Translations under genes and position numbers: made by a program
Assembly: GCA_964406155.1 (NCBI GenBank)
Contig: CAYOQR010000026.1
Coordinates: forward strand, 1 to 64,000
Source of the DNA: Dongia_B sp964406155
Lineage (GTDB): Bacteria; Pseudomonadota; Alphaproteobacteria; Dongiales; Dongiaceae
DNA: 64,000 bases
Direction of reading: 5' to 3'
The notes under the pieces: model-generated
The model's input: the letters and a program-made list of their open reading frames with translations, nothing else
What the model was told of the DNA's origin: nothing
The model's database searches: none
Shown here: positions 1 through 8,564 of the stretch, in pieces
Layout of the letters: each line of letters opens with the position of its first letter
Position numbering within the stretch: the stretch's first letter is position 1

Positions 1-1259
1 ATGACGCGTTCGACATTCTCGACGACGACGATGGCATCGTCGACCAGCAGGCCGATCGCCAGCACCACGCCGAACAGCGTCAGGGTGTTGATCGAATAGC
101 CGCAGGCCGCCAGCACGCCGAAGGTGCCGAGCAGCACCACCGGCACGGCGATGGTCGGGATGAGGGTCGCGCGGATGTTCTGCAGGAAGAGATACATCAC
201 CAAGAAGACCAGAACGATCGCCTCGATCAGGGTCTTCACCACTTCTTCGATCGAAATCTTGACGAAGGGCGTGGTGTCATAAGGGATGTCGACCTTCATG
301 CCGGCCGGGAAGAATTGCGCCAGTTCATGGACCTTGGCTTTGACGGCATCCGCCGTCGCCAGGGCATTGGCGCCGGTCGCCAGCTTGATCGCCAGACCGG
401 TTGCCGGCTTGCCGTTGAAGCGGGAGACGGTGTCATAGCTCTCACTGCCGAGTTCCACCCGCGCGACATCCCGCAACCGGACGGTTGAACCATCGGTATT
501 GGTGCGGAGGAGGATTTCCTCGAATTGCGCCGGGGTCTGCAGCCGGCTCTGAGCCGTGATGGTCGCATTAAGCTGCTGGCCCTTGATGGCCGGCGCGCCG
601 CCCAACTGGCCGGCGGAAACCTGCGCATTCTGCGCCTGGATCGCCGTTTTTACATCTGCCGGCGTCAGCTTGTAGTTGGTCAGCTTGTTGGGATCGAGCC
701 AGATACGCATGGCATATTGCGCACCGAACAGCGTGACGTCGCCGACGCCGTCGACGCGGGCGATGACGTCCTGAACATTGGCGGCGACATAGTCCGAGAG
801 ATCCGACTGGCTGAGCGAACCGTCGGGCGAATAGAAGGCCAGCACCAGCACGAAGTTGGTCGCCGATTTCTCGACCCTGAGGCCCTGCTGCTGCACTTCC
901 TGCGGCAGGAGTGGCAAAGCGAGCTGCAGCTTGTTCTGCACCTGCACCTGGGCAATATCGGGATTGGTGCCGGCATCGAAGGTCAGGGTGATGGTCGCGC
1001 TGCCGGCGGAATCGCTGGTCGAGGACATATAGCGCAGATGATCGATGCCCTTCATCTTCTGCTCAATCACCTGGGTCACGGTGTCTTCCAGTGTCTTGGC
1101 GGAAGCACCGGGATAGGTCGCGGTGATGGCGACTGCCGGCGGAGCGATCTCGGGATATTGCGCGATCGGCAGAGTCCGGATCGCCAGGGCGCCGGCCAGC
1201 ATGATGACGATGGCGATCACCCAGGCGAAGATCGGACGATCGATAAAGAAACGCGACAT
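1..1259 (-). CDS. RND multidrug efflux permease, AcrB/MexB type (partial, 3' end outside window)
   Basis: This is the inner-membrane proton/drug antiporter of a tripartite efflux pump. The visible 419 codons begin MSRFFIDRPIFAWVIAIVI, the usual start of the HAE1 family with the first membrane helix at about residues 10-28. A periplasmic porter region follows, and the membrane helices resume at about residue 340. The last visible stretch carries the paired aspartates of the proton relay (VDDAIVVVENVERV); by direct count they are D407 and D408, the same numbers as in E. coli AcrB. The gene runs off the left edge, so the second half is not seen. It follows the adaptor gene by 92 bases on the same strand and is surely its partner. 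Drug specificity cannot be read from the sequence. Confidence 0.95.
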   Translation of the reverse strand, partial: MSRFFIDRPIFAWVIAIVIMLAGALAIRTLPIAQYPEIAPPAVAITATYPGASAKTLEDTVTQVIEQKMKGIDHLRYMSSTSDSAGSATITLTFDAGTNPDIAQVQVQNKLQLALPLLPQEVQQQGLRVEKSATNFVLVLAFYSPDGSLSQSDLSDYVAANVQDVIARVDGVGDVTLFGAQYAMRIWLDPNKLTNYKLTPADVKTAIQAQNAQVSAGQLGGAPAIKGQQLNATITAQSRLQTPAQFEEILLRTNTDGSTVRLRDVARVELGSESYDTVSRFNGKPATGLAIKLATGANALATADAVKAKVHELAQFFPAGMKVDIPYDTTPFVKISIEEVVKTLIEAIVLVFLVMYLFLQNIRATLIPTIAVPVVLLGTFGVLAACGYSINTLTLFGVVLAIGLLVDDAIVVVENVERV

Positions 1260-1351
1260 GAGCTGCCGTTCCTGACTAAGAGGTATCGACTGCGGCGCTC
1301 CCCGTTACCGGGAAGCCCGCATGAATGGATGCCGGAAGCTTGGAGTGAAGC

Positions 1352-2563
1352 TTAGGGCGTGGCGGTGGTTGCCGGCTTGGGCGTGGCGGCGGCCTGATGG
1401 TCGACCTGCTTCACCGGCATGCCCGGGCGGATATATTGCAGGCCATCGACAATCAGCCGGTCCCCCACCTTCAACCCGTCACTGACCAACCATTGATCGC
1501 CGAGCGTCCGTTCGGTCTTCAGCAGCCGCTGACCGACCGTGCCGTCCGCCTCGACCACCATGGCGACCGGATTGCCCTTGGGGTCGCGACCGACGCCCTG
1601 TTGCGGCACCAGAATCGCCTGATCGTTGACGCCCTCTTCCAGGATCGCCCTGACATACATGCCCGGCAGCAGGTCATGGTTGGGATTGGGGAACACGGCC
1701 CGCAGCGTGATGCTGCCGGTGGTCTGGTCGACGGTGATATCGGAGAACTGCAAACTGCCTTCCTGCGGATAGGCCGTGCCGTCTTCCATCACCAGCTTGA
1801 CCTTGGCCTGATTGGCGCCGGCACTCTGCAGACGGCCGCTGGCGAGGTCGCGCCGCAGCCGCAGCACATCGGCGGTCGATTGCGTCACGTCGACATAGAC
1901 CGGATCGAGCTGCTGCACGCGCGCCAGGGCATCCGCCTGACCGGCGGTGACCAACGCCCCCGGTGTGAAGACCGATTTGCCGATCCGTCCCGAAATCGGC
2001 GCCGTCACCTTGGTGTAGTTGAGGTTGATGCGTGCCGTCTCCAATGCCGCCTGATCGGCGGCGATTTCGGCTTCCGCCGCCTGCAGCGACGCCGCGGCGT
2101 CGTCGTAATCCTGTTTGCTGACCGCATTGATCGCGACCAGTTCCTTGTAGCGTTCCGCCTTCGAGCGGATCGAGGTCAGATTGGCCCGCGCCTTCGCCAA
2201 GGCCGCCTTCGCACTATCATAAGCCGCCTGATAGGTCGCCGGATCGATCTGATAGAGCACCTGCCCCGCCTGCACGTCGCTGCCTTCCTGGAACAGGCGC
2301 TTCTGCACGATGCCGCCGACCTGGGGCCGCACATCGGAGATCATATAAGCCGCCGTCCGCCCGGGCAGTTCGGTCGTCAACGAGACATGCTGCGCCTGCA
2401 CCGTCACCACACCGACTTCCGGTGCCGGCGGCGCGGCCTCCTGAGACGCTTCCGCCTTGGGTTTGTCGCAAGCCGATAGAGCCAGTCCGAGCGCCAGCCA
2501 CATCGCCAGAAAACCGGTCGCCGTCCGGACCGATCGTGTTTCGGGCTTCTTTTCGACTTGCAT
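1352..2563 (-). CDS. RND efflux periplasmic adaptor (membrane fusion protein, AcrA/MexA type)
   Basis: This lipoprotein adaptor bridges the RND permease and an outer-membrane channel. I chose the ATG at 2563 (403 aa) because an AGGAG lies 8 bases upstream; an in-frame ATG at 2581 would lie before that site. The N-terminus has a hydrophobic stretch ending in the lipobox LSAC, so it is probably lipid-anchored. Next come a barrel-sandwich part (VRPQVGGIVQKRLFQEGSDV), an alanine-rich helical hairpin at about residues 110-180 and the returning lipoyl half (VTAPISGRIGKS). The length is normal for the family. No outer-membrane factor gene follows within the window, so a TolC-like protein from elsewhere or beyond the left edge is needed. 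Expression is probably controlled by the divergent TetR gene. Confidence 0.95.
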   Translation of the reverse strand: MQVEKKPETRSVRTATGFLAMWLALGLALSACDKPKAEASQEAAPPAPEVGVVTVQAQHVSLTTELPGRTAAYMISDVRPQVGGIVQKRLFQEGSDVQAGQVLYQIDPATYQAAYDSAKAALAKARANLTSIRSKAERYKELVAINAVSKQDYDDAAASLQAAEAEIAADQAALETARINLNYTKVTAPISGRIGKSVFTPGALVTAGQADALARVQQLDPVYVDVTQSTADVLRLRRDLASGRLQSAGANQAKVKLVMEDGTAYPQEGSLQFSDITVDQTTGSITLRAVFPNPNHDLLPGMYVRAILEEGVNDQAILVPQQGVGRDPKGNPVAMVVEADGTVGQRLLKTERTLGDQWLVSDGLKVGDRLIVDGLQYIRPGMPVKQVDHQAAATPKPATTATP

Positions 2564-2660
2564 CAGTAATGCTCCTGCCATCGCCGGAATCGCCGCCGGC
2601 CAGTCCGGCCGCGGCGTCTTCTGGGTCTATGAACCTAAATAAGAAACGAATCGTATAGAC

Positions 2661-2688
2661 TGAACGATCAATCTAGATTGAGCGCTCA
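2661..2688. promoter_or_regulatory. Probable TetR operator between the pump and its regulator
   Basis: A 28-base inverted repeat has arms TGAACGATCAAT and ATTGAGCGCTCA around a central CTAG. The arms match as inverted repeats at 10 of 12 positions. Each arm also holds a small palindrome of the form TGAnCGnTCA, so it may bind two dimers. It lies between the divergent adaptor and TetR genes, the usual place for autoregulation with control of the pump. Assignment is by position and symmetry only. Confidence 0.7.
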
Positions 2689-2776
2689 TTCTAAACTGGA
2701 CGCCCGGACGGTCAAGAGGTATTTATGTAGAGAAAATGGCCTTACATTGAATGGGAGTATTCGCTTGACGAGCAGC

Positions 2777-3370
2777 ATGACACCGGAGAAAGCCCGTAGT
2801 GAAACACGCCGCCAGCAGGTCCTGGAAGCGGCCCTGGAGTGTTTCCGCACACACGGCTTTCATGGTGCCAGCATGGCAGTCATCTCGAAGACGGCCGGGA
2901 TGAGCGTCGGGCACATCTATCATTATTTCGCGAACAAGGAAGCGATCATCGACGCGATCGTCGAGCAGGAGATCGAGGATATAGCGACCCTTTTCGAAGA
3001 GATCAGTCGTGAAGGCGATATCCTGGACGCGATGCTGTCCCGCACCGATCACGGCTACGAGATGCATACCAATCCGGCCACCGCCGCCCTCTTCCATGAG
3101 GTCACGGCAGAGGCCGCACGGAACCCCAAGGTCGCCGATATCGTCCAGCGCGCCGATCAGATCAATCGGACCGTCATTATCGATCTGATCCGCAAGGGCC
3201 GTGCCGCGCGGGGATTGCCGATAATCGACGCGGATCTGGAGGGCCGATTCGAAATTCTCGCCGCGACCTTCGAGGGCTTGTCGGCACGCGCCATCCGCAA
3301 CCCCTCCCTCAACCGGGAGACAACACGGAAGATGCTTCAGACCGTGATGCGTCAGCTCCTGGAAGAATAA
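2777..3370 (+). CDS. TetR/AcrR family transcriptional regulator
   Basis: This is a likely repressor of the divergent RND pump. The N-terminal helix-turn-helix is clear at about residues 15-55 (RRQQVLEAALECFRTHGFHG, then AVISKTAGMSVGHIYHYFANKEAI), followed by a helical ligand-binding domain. The ATG at 2777 gives 197 aa. A TTG at 2765 with GGAG 7 bases upstream is an equally good start and adds four residues. The longer reading frame from a TTG at 2678 is unlikely because that codon falls inside the palindromic operator. The family usually binds the drug or metabolite exported by its neighbour; the ligand here is unknown. Confidence 0.9.
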   Translation: MTPEKARSETRRQQVLEAALECFRTHGFHGASMAVISKTAGMSVGHIYHYFANKEAIIDAIVEQEIEDIATLFEEISREGDILDAMLSRTDHGYEMHTNPATAALFHEVTAEAARNPKVADIVQRADQINRTVIIDLIRKGRAARGLPIIDADLEGRFEILAATFEGLSARAIRNPSLNRETTRKMLQTVMRQLLEE

Positions 3371-3374
3371 CCCG

Positions 3375-4352
3375 TCAATTCGTCATCTGGGCGACGGCCG
3401 GCGTGGCGAAGAGAGACGACCGCATATCGCCGAGATAGCTGATGACCTCTCTCGCGACATCCTTCATATCCTGTGGCAGGTCCTTCTTCCGGGCACCGAT
3501 ATCGATGGTGCAGGTCATGCCCATGGCGAGCTCGATGCCCGCCGGCACCTGATCGACCCGGATGCGGACCGGGAAACGTTGAGCCAGCCGCACCCAGGTG
3601 AAGACCGGATCGACATTGGCCAAGCCTTCATTGCCGCTGGTCCCGTTCTTGTCGGTGATGCCCCGGGCCAGACTCTCGACATGGCCGCTCACCGGGTCGG
3701 CGAATCCCATCAGCTTGATCCGCGCCGTATCGCCCGGATGAATCTGCGCCAGCTTGGTTTCCTCGAAATAGCCCGCGATCCAGAAGGAATCGCTGTCGAT
3801 CACGGAAACGGTCTTCTGTCCCGCCGTCGCGTAATCGCCCCGCCGCAGCAGCAGATTGGTAACATAGCCGTTGACCGGCGAGCGGATGACGCTGCGGTCC
3901 AGATTGATCTTGGCGACCTCGACCGCCGCTTGGGCCTCGTTGTAATTGGCGGCGGCGGCGGAAGCGCTCCCGCGATACTGCTCCTTCTCTTCGGATGACG
4001 CGGCGAGATCCGACAGTTGCGCCCGGCGCGCCGACTTCATCTGCAGCACCTGCATGTCCTGCTTGCGGCTTTCGGCCGTCGCCTGCGCCTGGTCAAGCGC
4101 CAGGCGGAAGCGGACCGGATCGATGACATACAGAATATCGCCCTTATGGACGAACTGATTGTCGGCGACCTTGAGATCGATCACGGTTCCGGACACTTCC
4201 GGCGCGATGGTGACGACATCCGCGCGGACCGTGCCGTCGCGGGTCCAGGGATCCTGCATGTAATAACGCCAGAGCGCCGTTACCAGAAGGCCCGATACCG
4301 CCAGCATCGCCAGCGTCATGGCGAGACGGAAGATTTTGGCAAAGAACTGCAT
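3375..4352 (-). CDS. HlyD family efflux adaptor, AaeA/YdhJ-like
   Basis: This is the periplasmic adaptor subunit of a FUSC-type exporter. The 325-residue protein has one N-terminal membrane anchor (about residues 8-29), a biotinyl-lipoyl half (APEVSGTVIDLKVADNQFV), an alpha-hairpin and the second lipoyl half (VIRSPVNGYVTNLLLRRGDY). It is the last gene of a four-gene set on the minus strand: MarR, FUSC, DUF1656, HlyD. The same order of small membrane protein, adaptor and FUSC partner is known from E. coli aaeXAB (aromatic acid efflux) and ydhIJK next to slyA. The substrate is therefore likely an aromatic or other organic acid, by analogy only. Confidence 0.9.
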   Translation of the reverse strand: MQFFAKIFRLAMTLAMLAVSGLLVTALWRYYMQDPWTRDGTVRADVVTIAPEVSGTVIDLKVADNQFVHKGDILYVIDPVRFRLALDQAQATAESRKQDMQVLQMKSARRAQLSDLAASSEEKEQYRGSASAAAANYNEAQAAVEVAKINLDRSVIRSPVNGYVTNLLLRRGDYATAGQKTVSVIDSDSFWIAGYFEETKLAQIHPGDTARIKLMGFADPVSGHVESLARGITDKNGTSGNEGLANVDPVFTWVRLAQRFPVRIRVDQVPAGIELAMGMTCTIDIGARKKDLPQDMKDVAREVISYLGDMRSSLFATPAVAQMTN

Positions 4353-4370
4353 ATCAGTCGCGGTCCACGC

Positions 4371-4568
4371 TTACGGAAAAGAGAAAACGACAAGAGAAAG
4401 GATCGACACGAACAGGCCGACCTCGAACAGGCCCGGATGCCAGACCAGGCGCCAGAACCCGATCATGGTCAGAACCCAGCGGCACAGCAGGAACAGGATA
4501 CCGGCAACCACGCAGTAACCGACGATCGGTGCGACATAGACGCCGGCGATATTCAATTCCGTCATCAT
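4371..4568 (-). CDS. DUF1656 small inner-membrane protein (AaeX/YdhI-like)
   Basis: This 65-residue protein has two predicted membrane helices (VAPIVGYCVVAGILFLLCRW and VGLFVSILSLVVFSF). DUF1656 proteins are nearly always encoded between a FUSC permease and an HlyD adaptor, as here: it starts 13 bases after the FUSC stop and ends 18 bases before the adaptor start. The start MMTELNIAGVYVAPI is typical of the family. Its function in the pump is not known. Confidence 0.88.
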   Translation of the reverse strand: MMTELNIAGVYVAPIVGYCVVAGILFLLCRWVLTMIGFWRLVWHPGLFEVGLFVSILSLVVFSFP

Positions 4569-4581
4569 GCGAATATCTCCA

Positions 4582-6636
4582 TCATGAGATCACCATCGGC
4601 CGGCCCTGCGGCGCCGTGAAGAAAGCCTGGTTCTGTTCCAGCAAGGCGCTGCATTCCTGCAGCGATGCCGTCGCCCGCAAGACAGCCCTCGCCCCGTCCT
4701 CGGGCATGGTCCGGGCCTGCTGCAGCAATGTCTGTGCCGTCGTCATCGCCTGATCGATCGCCCGTTGTGGTTGCGAGGCGGCATGGGAGAAGGCCCGGAA
4801 CGCCGTCGTGACCGTCGCCCGTGTCCCGTGATCGAGAGGAATCTTCTCCAGCAAAGACCGCGCCCTGACGATTTCGCGACCGATCCGGATCGCCGCCAGG
4901 GCGCCATTGACCAATCCCGCCCGGCGCGGATTGTCGAAGGACAGCCGGGTCGCCATCACCGCCAACCGGTCATGGGCGCGGTATTCCCATTGCAGCAGGT
5001 TGCCGGCCTTGGGCGATGCAGCGAGCTTCGCCAGACTCAGGCCGATATCGCGGGCGAGCTTGACGGTCGAGCGCCAGTGATTTTGCGGGAAGATCACCCG
5101 GAAACACGGCAGGACGCAGGCCATGCCGAAAACATTGGCGAAGGTCGTGTTCAGATAGGTCGCCATGTCGAAGGTCATCGGATTATGCGGACTGACGAAG
5201 GTGACGAAGAAGATCAGGAACCCGGTGGCGCCGCCGGCAAAACGCGGCTTGGTGCTGAGATAGGCGCCACCCAGAATGAAGGGTGCAAGCGCCGCCGCCA
5301 GCAGAGGGAACCCGCCGATCTGCGTCAACAGCCCGAACGTGCAGAAGAATCCGGCGATGGCGGCAAGCGCCACGCCAAGGCAGAAAGCGATGCTGTCGGC
5401 CTGCTGCCGCTCGCTGGCCGCCACCAGGCAGCAGATCGGCACGGCGGCGGCAAAGAGCTGCGCGCCGCTCGGCCAGGCGGTGTAGATCCAGAATGCACCG
5501 AGCAGCCAGGTCAAAATGATGCCGCGCAAACCATTGATCAGGGCGGTGGCGACATCGCGATGATGCGGCTGACGGATATCGATGGGTTTCGCACCCTGAT
5601 CGGCGAAGGAACGCAGGCTCTGGACCAGCACGCAGCCATGTTCCAAGAGATCGTCCAGACGGTTGATGGCGATCAGCAGGGGCATGGCGCCATCCTGGTT
5701 CGCCGATGCGGGATCCGGTTGGGCGGCCGCGCAGAGCGTCCGGATCTCGGCGATCTCCGCCATCCAACGCTCATCGACAGCAAGATCGCCGACACGCTCG
5801 CCCGCCTCATGCAACTGGCCGAGAAGGATCGTCAGCCGCTCCAGGGGTTGCTGCAGCTTTTCGATCGCTCGCTCGTCCAACTGATCGATCGATTGCCGCA
5901 GGCTGGTAGCAGCAGCGAGTAGCCCCATCAGGGCTGCATTGGCGCGGCGGGCATAGCCGGAGCGCGCGGCAACCGCCGCCGATTCCGCCGAGGCGCCGTA
6001 GAGTGCGTTGTCCAGAGCCTGGACCGAGAGGCCGGCTGCATAACGGCGGCGGCCGAAGACATCCTCGCTGCTTCCCGTCAAAGCCAGCTTGATCACGCCG
6101 ACGACGTTCTGGACGGCACCACGGAGTTTCCGGGGGAAATCATGGGTGGCGGCATTGGGAGCCAGCAGGATGGTGACGACGGCCGAGCAGATGATGCCGA
6201 CCGTGACGACGGCGATGCGGGCCATGGCGAGATCGAAAATGTTCAACGGATTATCGACCGCACCGAAGGCAACCAGGGTGATCGTATAGCCGGCGAGAAC
6301 CGCGCCATAGGCCCGGAAACGGCGCATCAGCGAGGAGACCGCCGTGAAGAAACCGACCCAGAGGCTGGTGCCGAGAATGAAGAGTTCCGGGGTCTGGGCA
6401 AAGAGCGCGATCAGCGCGACGGAAGCCGCCGCTCCCAACAAAGTGCCCAGGAAACGATAGACCGATTTCGCAAGGACCATGCCATGGATCGGGCTTGCCA
6501 CCACCAAGACCGTGGTCGCGGCCGAGGCAGGATTCTCCAGTTGCAGGAAATAGGCGACGTAAAGGGCGACCACCACGGCGATCGTCGTGCAGACGGCATG
6601 GCTCCAGCCGGGACCGAGCAGTCGAAGCGGCGACAT
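4582..6636 (-). CDS. FUSC family inner-membrane exporter (AaeB/YdhK-like)
   Basis: This 684-residue protein has two hydrophobic blocks, at about residues 20-170 and 360-510. Each looks like a set of several membrane helices (for example VAVVVALYVAYFLQLENPAS and GLRGIILTWLLGAFWIY), separated and followed by soluble helical regions. That two-block layout is standard for fusaric-acid-resistance/AaeB proteins. The ATG overlaps the stop of the upstream MarR gene (TAATG), so the two are translationally coupled. It probably exports small organic acids together with the DUF1656 and HlyD proteins. Confidence 0.92.
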   Translation of the reverse strand: MSPLRLLGPGWSHAVCTTIAVVVALYVAYFLQLENPASAATTVLVVASPIHGMVLAKSVYRFLGTLLGAAASVALIALFAQTPELFILGTSLWVGFFTAVSSLMRRFRAYGAVLAGYTITLVAFGAVDNPLNIFDLAMARIAVVTVGIICSAVVTILLAPNAATHDFPRKLRGAVQNVVGVIKLALTGSSEDVFGRRRYAAGLSVQALDNALYGASAESAAVAARSGYARRANAALMGLLAAATSLRQSIDQLDERAIEKLQQPLERLTILLGQLHEAGERVGDLAVDERWMAEIAEIRTLCAAAQPDPASANQDGAMPLLIAINRLDDLLEHGCVLVQSLRSFADQGAKPIDIRQPHHRDVATALINGLRGIILTWLLGAFWIYTAWPSGAQLFAAAVPICCLVAASERQQADSIAFCLGVALAAIAGFFCTFGLLTQIGGFPLLAAALAPFILGGAYLSTKPRFAGGATGFLIFFVTFVSPHNPMTFDMATYLNTTFANVFGMACVLPCFRVIFPQNHWRSTVKLARDIGLSLAKLAASPKAGNLLQWEYRAHDRLAVMATRLSFDNPRRAGLVNGALAAIRIGREIVRARSLLEKIPLDHGTRATVTTAFRAFSHAASQPQRAIDQAMTTAQTLLQQARTMPEDGARAVLRATASLQECSALLEQNQAFFTAPQGRPMVIS

Positions 6637-7103
6637 TATCCCTTCTCCCCACTGTTCCGCAGCGCGTCCAATGCCCCGTCCAGACGGTCGAAGACGTCAT
6701 GGCACAAGGCAAGCTCGTCATCCGAGACATTGCGCATCAGGCGCGCGGAAATCTTGCTCGCGATATCGGCGGTCTGCTTGTAGACCCGCTCACCCGCCGC
6801 CGTCATGCGGATGATCTTGCAGCGCCGATCGGTGGGATCCTCCAGGCGCTCGACATAACCATTGGCTTCCAGATTATCCAGAAGCGGCACCAGGGACGGC
6901 CCCTCGATCAGCAGCGCTTCCGCCAGTTCCTTCTGGCGCAGCCCGTCACCCAGCCGCCCCAGATGAAAGAGCGGGCGCCAGGTCGCGTCGGTCAGGCCAA
7001 GTGTCCGTAATTCCTCGTCAATCGCCCGGCGGATACCCTGCCCGATCCGGTTGAGCCGGGCGCCGAACTCCATCTGTCGCTTCTTGCGGTCAGAAAGTGC
7101 CAT
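6636..7103 (-). CDS. MarR family transcriptional regulator (SlyA-like)
   Basis: This 155-residue winged-helix regulator has a recognition region at about residues 55-75 (LRQKELAEALLIEGPSLVPLL) and the wing at about 85-95 (VERLEDPTDRRCKIIRMT), with the usual D-x-R-x2-K pattern. It is the first gene of the exporter operon and overlaps the FUSC start by one base. MarR proteins in such operons generally repress them and are released by a phenolic ligand. The AT-rich region upstream (7104-7346) is the likely control site. Confidence 0.92.
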   Translation of the reverse strand: MALSDRKKRQMEFGARLNRIGQGIRRAIDEELRTLGLTDATWRPLFHLGRLGDGLRQKELAEALLIEGPSLVPLLDNLEANGYVERLEDPTDRRCKIIRMTAAGERVYKQTADIASKISARLMRNVSDDELALCHDVFDRLDGALDALRNSGEKG

Positions 7104-7346
7104 ATGCGGATTCCCGATATTAGGGGCGAGTCTTCTAAAATCGATAGGAAACTAATTAATATAAGTCTAATTATTATAGTCATATCCATTTTCAGCCTCA
7201 GGCATGCCAAGGACGCATACAAGTTTGCATTTCCGGATGCCTCGGAAAGCGGCATAAATCCAGATGAACGTTATGTGACATGGCCGGCGGTCACCTTCTA
7301 CACGCCGCAGGCCTGCGTTTCTCGCGACTCTCCGGTTGTATCCTCC
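7104..7346. promoter_or_regulatory. AT-rich divergent intergenic region between marR operon and adenylate cyclase
   Basis: These 243 bases separate divergent genes. The part from about 7130 to 7195 is much more AT-rich than its surroundings (runs such as AACTAATTAATATAAG and CTAATTATTATAG), fitting promoters and a MarR operator. The cyclase frame is open through here, but the predicted extension is basic-poor and irregular and lacks a start with a ribosome site. I therefore treat it as non-coding. Confidence 0.5.
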
Positions 7347-8555
7347 ATGACTGCTGCCATTGCCGAAATTGCCGCCATCATCATCGAGTGGCTCGCCAGC
7401 GATCTGTGCCATGACCTGGACGTCGCCGGATTGGTCGAAGGTCTCGGCATCCGGCTTGCCAATGCTGGCGTTCATCTCGACCGGCTGGCCTTGCACCTTC
7501 TCACCATCGATCCGGAGATTTTGGGCCGGGTCATCGCCTGGGCACCGGGCGAAGCCGTGGAGACCGTCGCCAGGCGGCATGGTTTCGAGGCGACAACACT
7601 CGGCCGCACCAATCCTGTCAGCCACGTCCTCCAGACAGGAGTCTGGCTGACCATCAGATCGGATCAGCCGGATGCCGACCGATGGCCGGTCCATGACATC
7701 TATGCCGGCCGCAACCTGATCGAGCGTATCTTCGTGCCGCTGGTCAGCGGCTCGGCCTGGCTCGGCGCCATCAGCTTTTCCACCCGCGAGCCGCGTGGCT
7801 TTTCCCCGGAGCATCGCGATCTGTTCCGCCGCATCGTCCCGGCCTTGCGCAATGCCGCCGAATTGAAGGTGCTGCAGGAACGCGGCGTCAATCTGCTGGA
7901 CACCTATATCGGCACGGAAACCGGCCGCCGCATCCTGGCCGGCCATATCCGCCGCGGCGATGTCGAAACAATCGAGGCGGCGCTGATGATCTGCGACCTC
8001 CGCGATTTCACCGGTCTCTCCAACCGCCTGCCCAGCGACCGCGTCCTGCATCTCCTCAACAGCTATTTCGACCGTATCCTGCCGGCCATCACCGAAAATG
8101 GCGGTGAGGTGCTGAAATTCGTCGGCGATGCCGTCCTCGCCTTCTTCCGGGTCGATGACGATCCATCGCGCAGTTGCCAAGCCGCCCTGCAAGCGGCCCG
8201 CTCTTCCCTACAGCGCCTGGCCGATCTCGATGAACCCGATGCTGAGCTGTCAGCGGGGATCGCCCTGCATTACGGTGCGGCCAGCTATGGCAATATCGGC
8301 TCCGGTCACCGGCTGGATTTCACCGTCATCGGCCGGGACGTCAATCTGACTAGCCGCATCCAGACCGTCTGCGGCGCCACCGGCCAGCCGCTTCTGATGT
8401 CCGAGCGCTTCACGGAATTGCTGCCGGGAACCGCCACGCGGTCGGTCGGGTTCCATGACCTCAAGGGCTTCACGGAGAAGATCGAGCTTTTCACCTTGCG
8501 GGACGATGACGCGGCGGGCGCAGAGCCGGCACCGGCGGCACGGCTTAGCGCCTGA
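7347..8555 (+). CDS. Class III adenylate cyclase with N-terminal sensory-like region
   Basis: This cytoplasmic cyclase probably makes cAMP. From the ATG at 7347 it has 402 residues: an N-terminal region of about 190 residues of the GAF-like kind common in alphaproteobacterial cyclases, then the catalytic domain. Counted from this start, the metal aspartates are D217 (CDLRDFT) and D261 (KFVGDAVLAFF). The base-selecting pair is K257 and D324 (RLDFTVIG), which specifies ATP rather than GTP. The transition-state pair is N333 and R337 (VNLTSR). All catalytic residues are present, so the enzyme should be active. It stands alone between divergent and convergent neighbours; the signal it senses is unknown. 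Confidence 0.9.
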   Translation: MTAAIAEIAAIIIEWLASDLCHDLDVAGLVEGLGIRLANAGVHLDRLALHLLTIDPEILGRVIAWAPGEAVETVARRHGFEATTLGRTNPVSHVLQTGVWLTIRSDQPDADRWPVHDIYAGRNLIERIFVPLVSGSAWLGAISFSTREPRGFSPEHRDLFRRIVPALRNAAELKVLQERGVNLLDTYIGTETGRRILAGHIRRGDVETIEAALMICDLRDFTGLSNRLPSDRVLHLLNSYFDRILPAITENGGEVLKFVGDAVLAFFRVDDDPSRSCQAALQAARSSLQRLADLDEPDAELSAGIALHYGAASYGNIGSGHRLDFTVIGRDVNLTSRIQTVCGATGQPLLMSERFTELLPGTATRSVGFHDLKGFTEKIELFTLRDDDAAGAEPAPAARLSA

Positions 8556-8564
8556 TCAGGCGCC

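Noticed and set aside
2678..2776. TTG-started extension of the TetR regulator
   Set aside because: The codon is inside the palindromic operator and the extra residues do not look like the family; starts at 2765 or 2777 are better.
7104..7346. Open frame extending the adenylate cyclase to 483 residues
   Set aside because: The extension is AT-rich intergenic DNA facing the divergent marR promoter, and no ribosome site supports it.
8548..8563. 16-base palindrome at the adenylate cyclase stop as a terminator
   Set aside because: Perfect symmetry but no loop and no T-run after it; too weak to call.
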